A DNA stretch of 64,000 nucleotides from Tieghemostelium lacteum (Eukaryota > Evosea > Eumycetozoa > Dictyosteliales > Raperosteliaceae), in contig LODT01000035.1 of NCBI GenBank assembly GCA_001606155.1, positions 982,658-1,046,657 of the forward strand, in the 5' to 3' direction. Below, one piece after another: positions 1 through 9,346 of this stretch (positions are counted from its first letter, which is position 1; the number at the start of each line of letters is the position of its first letter). The notes under the pieces were generated by a model, which made no database searches, was not told where the DNA came from, and saw only the letters and a list, made by a program, of their open reading frames with translations. A program made the position numbers and the translations under genes.

Positions 1-594
1 GAAACTGAAAAACCAAAGCATTCACCATCACCAAAAACCTCATCTTCATCTATTCAAACTGTTTCCCCCACTAATACAACTGCATCTATATTTGACTCTT
101 TACCAATGACAACACCATTGGCAGCTCTACCAAAGAAAGCTGATAAAACTAATAGTTCCACTCTCAGTAGCGGTGATGAAAAAGAATCAAAACCAAAAGA
201 GCAAACAACACCTAAAGAAACCATTACAAAACCAAAGAAACCATCAGCAACTGAATCTAAAAAATCAGGTGCCAAGCAATCAGTGTCAGTCGACAATATT
301 TTTGATAACATTCCAGAGGTACCACAACCCACTAAAAAGTCTGCCTCAAAAACAAAACCAACTGTCAAGAAGCAAACTTCCAGTGCCAATTTGAACAAAG
401 AAAAAGCAAACTCAGCTGCTGTAGATGCATTATTTGATGGTATTGAAACTACCAAACCCAAGAAATCTACAAAATCAACCACAGACAATATTTTTGATTC
501 ACCAACTGAAACTAAAAAACCTTCAAAACCTTCAGCAAAATCCTCTAAAAGTAAAGCAAATGGAAGCAGTGCTGTTGAAAATCTATTTGAATAA
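1..594 (+). CDS. Lys/Ser-rich protein with repeated (I/L)FD motifs, 3' part only
   Basis: The frame is open from the first base and stops at 592-594, so about 197 C-terminal residues are visible and the start lies left of the window. The protein is rich in Lys, Ser, Thr and Pro and has no predicted fold. Five short motifs recur at intervals: SIFDSLP, NIFDNIPEVP, ALFDGIE, NIFDSP and a terminal NLFE. Regularly spaced acidic/hydrophobic LF-type motifs in a disordered tail are known from the WASH-complex subunit FAM21, where they bind retromer and capping protein. That match is only suggestive here because the N-terminal head is not in view. It could equally be any adaptor with repeated linear motifs. 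Confidence 0.75.
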   Translation, partial: ETEKPKHSPSPKTSSSSIQTVSPTNTTASIFDSLPMTTPLAALPKKADKTNSSTLSSGDEKESKPKEQTTPKETITKPKKPSATESKKSGAKQSVSVDNIFDNIPEVPQPTKKSASKTKPTVKKQTSSANLNKEKANSAAVDALFDGIETTKPKKSTKSTTDNIFDSPTETKKPSKPSAKSSKSKANGSSAVENLFE

Positions 595-807
595 ACACGA
601 ATAAAATTTTTTTATTTAAACAAAATATTGGTTCTTTTTCTAAAAAGTTTATTTATAGGCATTTTTGTAATTGTCAAACAAATTTAAAAACGTATTGAAA
701 GATTCAAATGCTCAATTGTTTAGATTTATTTAATTAAATAAATATTTGTGAAATATATATTGAATATTTACAATTATGTTCATTAATATTAATGTTAATT
801 TTACTAA

Positions 808-1356
808 TTATTGTTGAGAAATTGGTTCTTGATGTTGTGATTTAAGTTTATCAATAACATCTAATGATTCAGTGATGTGTTTGGTTCCATTCAATAAACC
901 AGAACTTTTGTGAACAATTTTTTGATTTTGATCAATGACGAAGGTTTCACGAGCTGGTAAAAGACCAAGAGTTTTCTTGACTCCATATTTCTTTGCCAAT
1001 TCTGAGTTATCATCTACTAACAATGTGAATGGTAATTTATACTTTCTTGTGAATTCTTCATGAGATTGAGCACTATCAGTACTAATCCCAACAACATCAG
1101 CACCTGCTTTGATAAATTGTTCATATTTATCTCTGAATTCACATGATTCAGCAGTGCAAACTGGTGATCCATCTTTTGGATAAACTTTTGATTTCAGATG
1201 GTTAGAAGCATGTTTATTATCAAGGTTATTAAATTTTTAATGCATACAATATAGAACCAGGATTTTTCCTTTGAAATCAGTCAAAGAGACATCATTTCCT
1301 TTTGAGTCTTTTGCAGTGAATTGTGGTGCATCTTGTCCAATTTGAATTTTGACCAT
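808..1356 (-). CDS. Peroxiredoxin, PrxQ/Bcp type (copy 1)
   Basis: Two exons (1248-1356 and 808-1184) join across a 63-bp GTATGC..AG intron to give 161 residues. The protein starts MVKIQIGQDAPQFTAKD and contains the thioredoxin-fold motif LYFYPKDGSPVCTAESC. The first Cys of CTAESC is the expected peroxidatic residue. The second, five residues on, is the resolving Cys of atypical 2-Cys Bcp/PrxQ enzymes. These reduce H2O2 and organic hydroperoxides using thioredoxin. No targeting signal is seen, so a cytosolic site is likely. The intron falls inside the active-site segment, between LY and FYPKD. A near-identical copy lies 1.46 kb to the right in the same orientation. Confidence 0.93.
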
Positions 1357-1799
1357 TTTATATTGTTTTTTGTTTTTGATTATTATTTATTTATATAATA
1401 TTTAATAAAATTTATTGATTTTGATTTAATGAAATGAAAATGTAAAAATCAAGTTTAAATATTAAAATAAGTTATTTTATATTCATTGAATTGAAATTGT
1501 GGTGTAATTTTTATTTTTTAAAAGATTTTTTGGAATTGTTTCTTCACTTCTTTGAGAATATGAAATCATCAGAATTTAAATTAAATAATCAATTTAACCA
1601 AAAACATTCAAAATATAGAAGCTAGTGGAAATATACCCATTAGCAGATTTGTTAGGATATCAGTGAAGAGAAATTTCATACAAAATTTATTTATGATAAA
1701 ATCTTTACACCAAACAACAAGGCTAAAATAGTTATGAGATATGATAAAATTTAAAAAAACAAATAATGATGTTGATTTGGTTAAATTTATTTGTAGATT
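1357..1799. other. AT-rich spacer: promoter of peroxiredoxin copy 1 and 3' flank of the small gene
   Basis: No open frame is supported in this 443-bp stretch. The 280 bases next to the peroxiredoxin start are recognisably similar to the matching bases upstream of copy 2 (2827-3060). They share the segment around 'gattttgatttaatgaaatg' and a later block around 'tcttcacttctttgagaatatg'. The duplication therefore carried its promoter, and both copies may be similarly regulated. Confidence 0.6.
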
Positions 1800-2062
1800 T
1801 TAATTGTCAATATCAATATCGATATCAATGTCAATATCAATATCATTTCTTCTTCTTCCACCACAACTACAACAACCGCTTCTTCTTTGGAGCATTTCAT
1901 CAGATTGAGAAGCGGAGATAAAGTTTGATGATTGTGGTAATGATCCTTTTGAAAGTGAACCTGAGTTAACTTTGCCAATTTTTGATAAACTTTCTGTTTT
2001 TAAAATATTTTGATTAATAATAATTAATAGTGTTAAAAATATAAATACATACGATAGATCAT
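1800..2062 (-). CDS. Small Cys-cluster protein with Ile-Asp repeat tail
   Basis: A 10-base first exon (2053-2062, MIY plus one base) splices over a 59-bp GTATGT..CAG intron to the second exon (1800-1993), giving 67 residues. The order is a short start followed by QSLSKIG, a Gly/Ser stretch, a basic Cys cluster (RRSGCCSCGGRRR), and a tail of alternating Ile-Asp encoded by a GATATT/GATATC hexamer repeat. Tiny Ser/Gly-rich proteins with a micro-exon start are typical of dictyostelid developmental multigene families. I cannot assign it to a named one. It sits between the two peroxiredoxins, and a decayed copy lies at 3268-3426. No function is proposed. Confidence 0.62.
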
Positions 2063-2268
2063 TTTAATATTTGTAAATTAATAGTTTGAATGAATTTAAT
2101 GATTTTTACACTTAAAACTAGCGTATATTTATACTATTAAACATTGAAATTGTCATACAATTTAAAAATATATTGAAAGAATAAAATGAATTGATTTTAT
2201 TTAATTAAATAAATATTTGTGAAATTTATGTTGCATATATAGATTGTGTTAATTCATTTTAATTATTA

Positions 2269-2826
2269 TTAATGTTGAGAAATTGGTTCTTGATGTTGTG
2301 ATTTAAGTTTATCAATAACTTCTAAGGATTCAGTTATATGTTTGGTTCCATTCAATAAACCAGAACTTTTGTGAACAATTTTTTGATTTTGATCAATTAC
2401 GAAGGTTTCACGAGCTGGTAAAAGACCAAGAGTTTTCTTGACTCCATATTTCTTTGCCAATTCTGAATTATCATCTACTAACAATGTGAATGGTAATTTA
2501 TACTTTCTTGTGAATTCTTCATGAGATTGAGCACTATCAGTACTGATTCCAACAACATCAGCACCTGCCTTAATAAATTGTTCATATTTATCTCTGAATT
2601 CACATGATTCAGCAGTGCAAACTGGTGATCCATCTTTTGGATAAACTTTTGATTTCAGATGATTAGAATCATTTTTATTATTAAAAGTTATTAAGTAATT
2701 AAGTAATTAATAAATACAATATAGAACCAGGATTTTTCCTTTGAAATCAGTCAAAGAGACATCATTTCCTTTTGAGTCTTTTGCAGTGAATTGTGGTGCA
2801 TCTTGTCCAATTTGAATTTTGACCAT
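2269..2826 (-). CDS. Peroxiredoxin, PrxQ/Bcp type (copy 2)
   Basis: Exons 2718-2826 and 2269-2645 join across a 72-bp intron in exactly the same place as in copy 1, again giving 161 residues. The visible C-terminal halves differ only at a few residues (for example ESLEVIDK against ESLDVIDK and a final H against Q). The active-site pair in PVCTAESC is kept, so both copies should be working thioredoxin-dependent peroxidases. The introns have diverged more than the exons, which argues for a duplication that is not brand new and for purifying selection on both proteins. Confidence 0.93.
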
Positions 2827-3267
2827 TTTATATTGTTTTTTGCTTTTGATTATTATTTATATTTATATTATTTAATTGAAATAATTGATTTTGATTTAAT
2901 GAAATGAATATGTAAAAAAACTAGTTTAAATATGTAAATATGTTTTTTATATTCTTTGAATTGAAATTGTGTTATTTTTTAGAAGATTTTTTTTTGGTTT
3001 TTGGAATTGTTTCTTCACTTCTTTGAGAATATGAAATCATTAGAATTTAAATTAATTAATCTTATTTAAGAATAAAAATATTTTATTTATTAATTTCAAT
3101 AGATCAAATTTAGATTTTTCTGATAGACAATTATACAAGTAAAATATACCAGATTTGTGAACAGTTAAAAAGATAAACTAATTGAATGATATCTAAAAAT
3201 AACAAAAAACTCAATATTATTGTAATTAATGAATTATTAATTCTTTAGTTAGATTTATTTGTAGAAT
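2827..3267. other. AT-rich spacer: promoter of peroxiredoxin copy 2
   Basis: No gene is seen. The first 230 bases align by eye with the promoter of copy 1 and carry the same 'ttcacttctttgagaatatg' block. The rest is low-complexity A/T sequence that includes the 3' flank of the decayed small gene. Confidence 0.55.
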
Positions 3268-3426
3268 TTAATTGTCCATATCAATATCATTTCTCTCAAC
3301 TACAACTACAACAACTTCTTCTCTTTGTAACATTTCATCAGATTGAGAAACAGACTTGATTTGATGATTGTGCCGTTGATCCTTTTGAGACTATCCAGTA
3401 TTAAATCTTAATATTTGTTCTACCAT
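3268..3426 (-). pseudogene. Decayed copy of the small Cys/Ile-Asp protein
   Basis: This is the second copy of the gene at 1800-2062, 1.47 kb away, at the same place relative to its peroxiredoxin. On the minus strand, SKGSxxQSSN and QSDEMLQR are recognisable, but they lie in different frames. The Cys cluster is replaced by EEVVVVVV and the Ile-Asp tail is cut to NDIDMDN. A TAG interrupts the 5' part and the micro-exon splice site is not evident. It is a host gene that lost its frame after the tandem duplication. Confidence 0.6.
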
Positions 3427-3429
3427 CTA

Positions 3430-4048
3430 TAAATATTACATCACCGTTCATTGTATTAAAAATTAAAAAAAAACAAATAAAATACCATTCTCATAAGATT
3501 TTCATAAAAAACACAGATGAAATCTACTGTTAAAATGAATAAAGTAAGCAATGAAAAGGAATTGAACCTGAATCATTACATACATTTAATGAGATAAATT
3601 CAATGTTATAATTTAAAACTAAAGATTATAAATTAAAATAAATAAATTTTAAATTAATTCTTATGGACATTTTATTCGAATAACTCTTAATTACAATAAT
3701 AAAAATATTGAATTAATATAAATAAAAAAGAGTGGCTTTCGCTATTGGCGATCTACCGATGCTACTCTCGATTGTCTAACTATTTACCACTCTTTAAAAT
3801 TATACTTACTTGAAATTAATTTAAAAAAAAAAAAATAAAAATATAGGTTTGTTTAAGAAATATTGTAAAATCCAGTTGTATCTCTTAAATATCATTCGTA
3901 TGATTTGAGTTGAATTTAAAGAATTGGTGATGAAATAGAGTTATCATGAGTTTTGTAATGAAGATTTATAAGTTGGACAACAATTTAGTAGAAAAAAAAG
4001 ATAGTACATGTTGGAGGATTTGATTTGGTGTTTATAAATTACTCATTT
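3430..4048. other. AT-rich spacer around the RNA candidate
   Basis: Apart from the structured block at 3729-3797, this 3' flank of the transporter gene is low-complexity A/T sequence with no supported gene. A tRNA-like 'ggttcaattcc' on the minus strand near 3560-3570 has no matching acceptor or anticodon stems. Confidence 0.5.
3729..3797. ncRNA. Candidate small structured RNA with a 9-bp closing stem
   Basis: A roughly 69-base block of much higher GC than its AT-rich surroundings is bounded by perfectly complementary ends, AAAGAGTGG and CCACTCTTT. Inside, TCGC-tattg-GCGA can form a second hairpin. No open frame covers it. On the minus strand the closing stem runs straight into a T run, as expected for an RNA polymerase III terminator, so transcription from that strand is my preference. 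It lacks tRNA arms, C/D boxes and the CCUUACAGCAA motif I recall for dictyostelid Class I RNAs, so the class is unknown. Confidence 0.42.
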
Positions 4049-6691
4049 TTATTTAGGGTAAAATGTTTTTAGTGGAATACCATCGAGGTTATTATATTCA
4101 TCAGTTTGGGTGGTATAATCTAATATAACATTATTACCACCACATTCTATATCATTTGTAATACTATTCTTTAATGATGTTCTTATGAGTGTATTTTTAT
4201 CCTTTGGTTGTTGTCTTTTTGCTTGTCTTAGTAGATACAAGTGATGCTCAACTGCATCATTTATTGTCCAGAAAAAGTGGTCAGCTCCATAATGCTCCAC
4301 AACACCACCTTTTTTCATACGATCTCTAACATAACCTTTTACAGAAGCAAAGTAGATGACTATTTCTCTGGTACGGAAATCATCTACAAGCTCTTTTAGC
4401 ATCCTAATACCAGTGCTGTCTATATCATTAACAGAAGAGAAATCCAAGATGATTGCACCAATAAAAGTTGTATTATCAATGGTAACTCTGATAGGTTCTT
4501 CAGGTTCAGTTAGAGTCTCCTCATCTGAATCTAAATCTTCTTCAGGATTCTTGTGAAATGGTTCATAGTGAATCAACTTCTTTTTGATAAATGCAGTGTT
4601 GGCAAAATAAATTGAACCATCAATTCTAACTACTCTTATACCTTTAAATGTCTCTGCTTGTTGAACTCTTTTAATATTCTTGTATGTTTCTGTACCCGGC
4701 ATACGACCAAGTACTGCAAATGGAGGGTATGCAGAATTGTAGACAATTAACAACAGTGATCCAACCATACCAATTATAATACCTTGAAGAATACCTAGAC
4801 AAATAGTACTGAAAAATGATACACAAAACAGCATTAAATCTTTTCTATGAACTTTCCAAAGTTCAATTGCCATCTGATATTCGACCATATCTACAACTGC
4901 CATTATAACAATAGATGATAGGATTGCTTTTGGTAGATAGTATACAATGGGAGTCAACAAAAACACAGATAGTACAATAATAGCAGTACTTATAAATGAG
5001 GCAACTTGACTAACTGCACCACTTTGTGCATTTACAGCTGTTCTAGAGAGTGAAGCTCCAACTGGAAAACACAAAAAGAAAGACCCAAGAAAATCTGAGG
5101 CACCTAGAGCAATTAATTCTTGGTTTGGGTCAATCTTGTAATGAAATTTCTCACCAAACTTTGCACCTATGGATACTGAGCTTATAAATCCCACTAAAAC
5201 CAACACCAAAGCACCAGGTGTAATTCTTAATGCGACTCTAAACCAATTTGTATCAGGGTCCTCTTGACCAGGTTGTAATGGATCATGGGTTACCACTGGG
5301 AAACTAGGTAATGGAATACCACTTGGTACATTACCAACAACTCCAATATGACAATTGGATTCCAAATTAAATATAAATGAAAAAAATGTATAGATTACCA
5401 CTACTACCAAAGGTCCTGGTATTTTAATTTTCCAACGACAGTTTATCTTCTTTATAGCATATAGCATTAAAATACCACTAGTAGCCAATAAAAATGACCA
5501 CCAATTCGTTTGTTTAATGTCTTTAAGATACCTAAACATTAAAAGCGCTAGAAAATTGGAATTTTCAACTGCATATCCAAATATATGTTTAATTTGACTG
5601 CTACCTATAATCAATGCACAGCCAGATGTAAATCCAGTTTTTACTGGATCCGAAAGGAAATTTGCAACAAAACCAAACCTCAAAAGACCCAAAACAATCT
5701 GAATTAGACCACATACAAATGCCAATAGAATCGCCACAGATATTCTCCTCTGTGTATCATGGTTATCTATACCAACTTCACCATTGACAGTTTCTGAAAC
5801 CAATAAACTAATAATTGCAAATGGTCCCACTGACAATTGTCTTGAGGTTCCAAATATAGCATATGCTAATACCGGAATGATTGATGAATAGAGACCGTAT
5901 ATAGGCGGTAATCCAGCAACTAGAGAATAGGCCATACCCTGTGGGATCAACATTACACCAACCGTTAATCCAGCTGTTAAATCACTCTTTATCGATGATT
6001 TCCAATTATATTGTGGTAACCATTGAATAATTGGTACCAGTGCAATGAAATAGTCTCTCAATCTCTTTTTTACTCTCTGTCTTTTAAATTTGAATTTTGT
6101 AATTTGTCTTATTGTATTTAGAAAATCACCTTCATCATCGTCTATATTTCTCTGGTCACCAGAGTTTATCTGTTCAATTTCTTCAATTTGTATAGGTTCA
6201 GGTGGTATCAATGAGGTACTGGTTGAAGATAAAGTAGGTGTTGAGCTCATACTCTTTTGCTGTTGTATAGGTACTCCATTATGTAATGGTATATTATCAA
6301 AATTTGAATTATCATTCTCAGTAGTATTTGGTACTATTACAGTACCACTATGTTTCAGTTCATTTAACAATGATAATGGTGGTGGTATTTTAGGTGAATT
6401 TAAAGGTGAGCCTGATACCTGTTTTGGACTAACCAACATTGGCGAGTTATTATTTAATTTACCTGTAGATTGTCCTAATATACCCTTCGAACCACCTACA
6501 GCTGATGTAGATGGTGGTAAATAATACAACTTTGATTCTTTAATCTCAATTGCATAATCGTCAGTAGAGGGATTACTGGTCATATCCTCATCATTTTCTT
6601 CAAAAACCTGACTGTTATTTAATATTTTCTTTTCATTAGTATTTTTCTCCTGATCTTCTTCATTTAATGTTTTATATTTGTTGTTAACCAT
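4049..6691 (-). CDS. SLC26/SulP-family anion transporter
   Basis: A single exon encodes 880 residues. The first ~215 are polar and disordered (Ser, Asn, Pro), presumably cytosolic. A multi-span membrane domain follows, with the sulfate-transporter signature: GVMLIPQGMAYSL, then PIYGLYSSIIPVLAY and FGTSRQLSVGP. A C-terminal STAS domain (about residues 660-830) contains IILDFSSVNDIDSTGIRML. SulP/SLC26 proteins move sulfate, chloride, bicarbonate or oxalate across the plasma or an endosomal membrane, and STAS mediates regulation and dimer contacts. The substrate cannot be read from sequence. An acidic loop (DLDSDEETLTEPEEP) is inserted within the STAS region, where this family usually varies. 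Confidence 0.95.
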   Translation of the reverse strand: MVNNKYKTLNEEDQEKNTNEKKILNNSQVFEENDEDMTSNPSTDDYAIEIKESKLYYLPPSTSAVGGSKGILGQSTGKLNNNSPMLVSPKQVSGSPLNSPKIPPPLSLLNELKHSGTVIVPNTTENDNSNFDNIPLHNGVPIQQQKSMSSTPTLSSTSTSLIPPEPIQIEEIEQINSGDQRNIDDDEGDFLNTIRQITKFKFKRQRVKKRLRDYFIALVPIIQWLPQYNWKSSIKSDLTAGLTVGVMLIPQGMAYSLVAGLPPIYGLYSSIIPVLAYAIFGTSRQLSVGPFAIISLLVSETVNGEVGIDNHDTQRRISVAILLAFVCGLIQIVLGLLRFGFVANFLSDPVKTGFTSGCALIIGSSQIKHIFGYAVENSNFLALLMFRYLKDIKQTNWWSFLLATSGILMLYAIKKINCRWKIKIPGPLVVVVIYTFFSFIFNLESNCHIGVVGNVPSGIPLPSFPVVTHDPLQPGQEDPDTNWFRVALRITPGALVLVLVGFISSVSIGAKFGEKFHYKIDPNQELIALGASDFLGSFFLCFPVGASLSRTAVNAQSGAVSQVASFISTAIIVLSVFLLTPIVYYLPKAILSSIVIMAVVDMVEYQMAIELWKVHRKDLMLFCVSFFSTICLGILQGIIIGMVGSLLLIVYNSAYPPFAVLGRMPGTETYKNIKRVQQAETFKGIRVVRIDGSIYFANTAFIKKKLIHYEPFHKNPEEDLDSDEETLTEPEEPIRVTIDNTTFIGAIILDFSSVNDIDSTGIRMLKELVDDFRTREIVIYFASVKGYVRDRMKKGGVVEHYGADHFFWTINDAVEHHLYLLRQAKRQQPKDKNTLIRTSLKNSITNDIECGGNNVILDYTTQTDEYNNLDGIPLKTFYPK

Positions 6692-6930
6692 AATTATTCA
6701 AAAACTTTAAGTTAAGTGGTCATTCAATATCTTCGATACCACCTTTCTGATGTGAAATTTACAAAAAAAAAAAAAAAAAAAAAAAATTTTTGAAGATTGA
6801 GTTGTAGTTTGGACCTTAAGATTTTTCGGTGTTTTGTAACCTTTATCAAATAATTTAATAAAAAGTCCTACTTTCAAAAAAATGATAAACATTCTAAATA
6901 ACTCTATAATATATAATAATTCAAAAGACT

Positions 6931-8149
6931 TTAATTAGATTTCTTTTTCTTTTTTTCTTTATCACCACTCTGATCTTTTTTTCTCTTTTTGTCTTCTTTC
7001 TCCTCCTTTTTAGTTGATTTACTATCGGATTTCTTTGATTTCTTTTTGTCTTCCTTTTCTGATTCTTCTTCACTATCAGAAGCTCTTTTAGATGATTTCT
7101 TTGATGATTTACTGTCTGATTTCTTTGATTTCTTTTTATCTTCCTTTTCTGATTCCTCCTCTGATTCACTTTCTACTTTCTTTTTATCTTTTTTGGTTGA
7201 TTTCATTTCTTCTTCTTTACTCTTTTTAGAGGATGATGATTTTTTAGTAGATTTCTTCTTGTCTTCTTCTTCAGATTCACTCTCAGAGCTTTCAACTTTC
7301 TTTTTATCTTTTTTGGTTGATTTCTTTTTATCATCTTTTTTTTCTTTTGTGTCTACCTGCATTTTATCTTCTTCATCACTATCCTCCTCTTTAACTGTTT
7401 TTTCTTCTTTTTTTAATTTCTTTTTAGATGATTCATCTTTGGATGAGGAAGTAGAAGATTTTGAACTGTTTGAAATAGATTCTGATTTTCTCTTTTTTGT
7501 TGAATCAACAGCTATATTATTATCTTTTTTAGTTGATTTTAAAACTGTGTTTTAATAATTATTACAAAACTGTAAATTAGTATTTCTATGCTTGGTTTTA
7601 TAGATAATATGTATATTCAAATGACATACACTGTGAAGAACCAGGTGGGTAAAATACACCATTTAATTTTGGTTGTTTTGGTTTTTCAGCAGAAGCAATC
7701 TGTTGTTGTTCTTTTGGAATTTTAACATGTTCATGAATGTTTACTAGTTTTTTAAAAGGTTTACCAAGAGCCATGTTATTACTATCCTCTGATTCAGGCC
7801 AAATATTAAATAGTGATGTAATTTGAGAAACATCACCAGTTTCAATATTGTATCGTGTATCATTTCCTTTGAGTAATGCTACATCTTTACTATCGATATT
7901 CTGTACATTTATTTTAATTTTATCTGATAATTGACTTAAATCAAACTAAGAATTTATGTAATCATGTTAGATTCCCAAATTCTAAGTAGGTCTGTTTAAT
8001 GAAGGAAGAGGTCTTACAGTTTTTGGTAATTTAAATAACCATAGTTCTTTTGATGGATCCTTTAATATTCCGTCTAGAGTAAGTTTACTATCAACATCTA
8101 GTTTCCAACCATCATTTGATAATTCTTCTAGTCTACTATGTTCCATCAT
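6931..8149 (-). CDS. RNA polymerase I A34.5-like subunit (RPA34/CAST family)
   Basis: Three exons (8018-8149, 7630-7945, 6931-7544) with introns of 72 and 85 bp give 353 residues in one frame. The N-terminal half has the A34.5 pattern: ELWLFKLPK near residue 36, an extended beta-rich region, then ALGKPFKKLVNIHEHVKIP, which resembles the family's 'GKPF..L..V...V.IP' element. From about residue 150 the protein is almost entirely Lys, Ser, Glu and Asp, including repeats of SEEESEKEDKKKSKKSD. In yeast and human the subunit pairs with A49/PAF53 on Pol I and also carries a Lys-rich tail, so rRNA transcription in the nucleolus is the inferred role. The assignment rests on pattern, not on a search. 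Confidence 0.72.
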
Positions 8150-8404
8150 TTTACTATATCTGAAAATGAAAAAAAATTAAAAAAAATTATTTCGTTCGTT
8201 TTAAAAATTTAATTTCTTTCAAATTGTAACATTTATTTGTTATTTATTTAAACTTATCTTAAAAATATAGATTAACTAAACACAAATAGTAATATAAATA
8301 AATAATATTTAAAACTTTATAAATAAATAATATCTGATCGGAAAGATCATGATGGATTTTAAAATTTTTTTTTTAGAATTGAAAATATCTTACATTGTTG
8401 AAGA
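8150..8404. promoter_or_regulatory. Divergent promoter region, Pol I subunit and secreted protein
   Basis: These 255 bases lie between two divergent start codons and must hold both promoters. They are A/T-rich with several A runs. 'tgatcggaaagatcatgatgg' near 8335-8355 is the only more complex stretch. No defined factor site is recognisable. Confidence 0.4.
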
Positions 8405-9295
8405 ATGTGGAAAATTATAATTTCGTTTGGTATTACAACACTATTGCTAAGATTGGTTGCAGGTGATTATGTTAATCAAATTATTCATGCAGTGGGTGGA
8501 TCTTCAGACCATAGATGTAGAACTGAAGTTACTGATATATACAGTTACATGACTGATACTTGTATTAATGGTTTTATTTATACCTGTGATTATGTAAATG
8601 AAGAATTTACCGAAATGAAATTTGGAGACATTCAATGTAATGATTTTCAATCGAACCAAACTGTTACATTCCAAGAATGTATTACATGGTCAAGTTTCAA
8701 TTGTTCTCAGAAATTAAATGTAATTGAGGAGTCAACTGTAAATTTAGTATATGGTGATTGTGAAACTACAACTGATCCAATATTTGCTCATACATCCATT
8801 CTAAATACATGTTATCAACCATATGGATATGATGGTCAAACTTGGATCTCCAAGCAATGTAATGAAACTTATTTGACAGTTACTACATACCAAGATAGTC
8901 AACAACCAACTTCAGCAAGTTCCACATCAGATACTGGAACATCAGGTAGTTTCTCTGGAAGTTTCAGTGCATCATTTACAGGAAGTGATCTTAAAGTACT
9001 TGAAACTAAACAATTGTTCAATAATGTCTATCAGAGATTCAAAGATTTTGGATCTCAATCAGGACTTCCAACTGGTACCATTTCATTATCTGCTACAAGT
9101 GCTTCTGGATCTGGTTCATTTTCAGGATCATCAAATAGTGGAGCATCATCATCAACATCTAGTACTGGAGGATCATATAGCTCAGATTCCCCATTACACC
9201 CACAATGTTATTCTCAATATGTATCTTCCGTTGACTATATAGAATTGACCAATCCAACTTGTACCAATGGTCAAAGCTTTACAATTTGTAATTAA
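8405..9295 (+). CDS. Secreted Cys- and Ser-rich protein
   Basis: A single exon encodes 296 residues. It starts with a clear signal peptide (MWKIIISFGITTLLLRLVAG, cleavage expected near residue 20). A Cys-containing domain follows (about 21-160, roughly nine Cys, with several Asn-X-Ser/Thr sites). Next comes a Ser/Gly/Thr-rich linker with GSFSGSFSASF-type repeats (about 165-265), then a short Cys-containing end with no membrane segment or GPI-type tail. It should be exported, perhaps to the slime sheath or cell surface. Such proteins form families in dictyostelids, but I do not recognise a named member. No catalytic motif is visible. Confidence 0.85.
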   Translation: MWKIIISFGITTLLLRLVAGDYVNQIIHAVGGSSDHRCRTEVTDIYSYMTDTCINGFIYTCDYVNEEFTEMKFGDIQCNDFQSNQTVTFQECITWSSFNCSQKLNVIEESTVNLVYGDCETTTDPIFAHTSILNTCYQPYGYDGQTWISKQCNETYLTVTTYQDSQQPTSASSTSDTGTSGSFSGSFSASFTGSDLKVLETKQLFNNVYQRFKDFGSQSGLPTGTISLSATSASGSGSFSGSSNSGASSSTSSTGGSYSSDSPLHPQCYSQYVSSVDYIELTNPTCTNGQSFTICN

Positions 9296-9346
9296 TAAAT
9301 TCACTCGAATGTTGAGGTTAATCGTCTATTTATTAAATGATTATTT

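Noticed and set aside
54-488. 144-codon open frame on the minus strand
   Set aside because: It is the reverse reading of the Lys-rich tail at 1-594, which has clear repeated motifs on the plus strand.
1787-1978. 63-codon frame on the minus strand with poly-Val and poly-Glu
   Set aside because: It is an out-of-frame reading of the small Cys/Ile-Asp gene; the spliced frame explains the region better.
3540-3590. tRNA-like 'ggttcaattcc' on the minus strand
   Set aside because: No 7-bp acceptor stem, D arm or anticodon arm could be placed at the correct distances.
3729-3797. Assignment of the structured block as a Class I dictyostelid RNA or tRNA
   Set aside because: The 11-base Class I motif and all tRNA arms are missing, so it is left unclassified.
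6989-7555. 188-codon open frame on the plus strand, Ser/Phe/Leu/Asp-rich
   Set aside because: It is the antisense reading of the Lys/Ser/Glu repeat tail of the Pol I subunit gene; composition mirrors that repeat and no family is recognisable.
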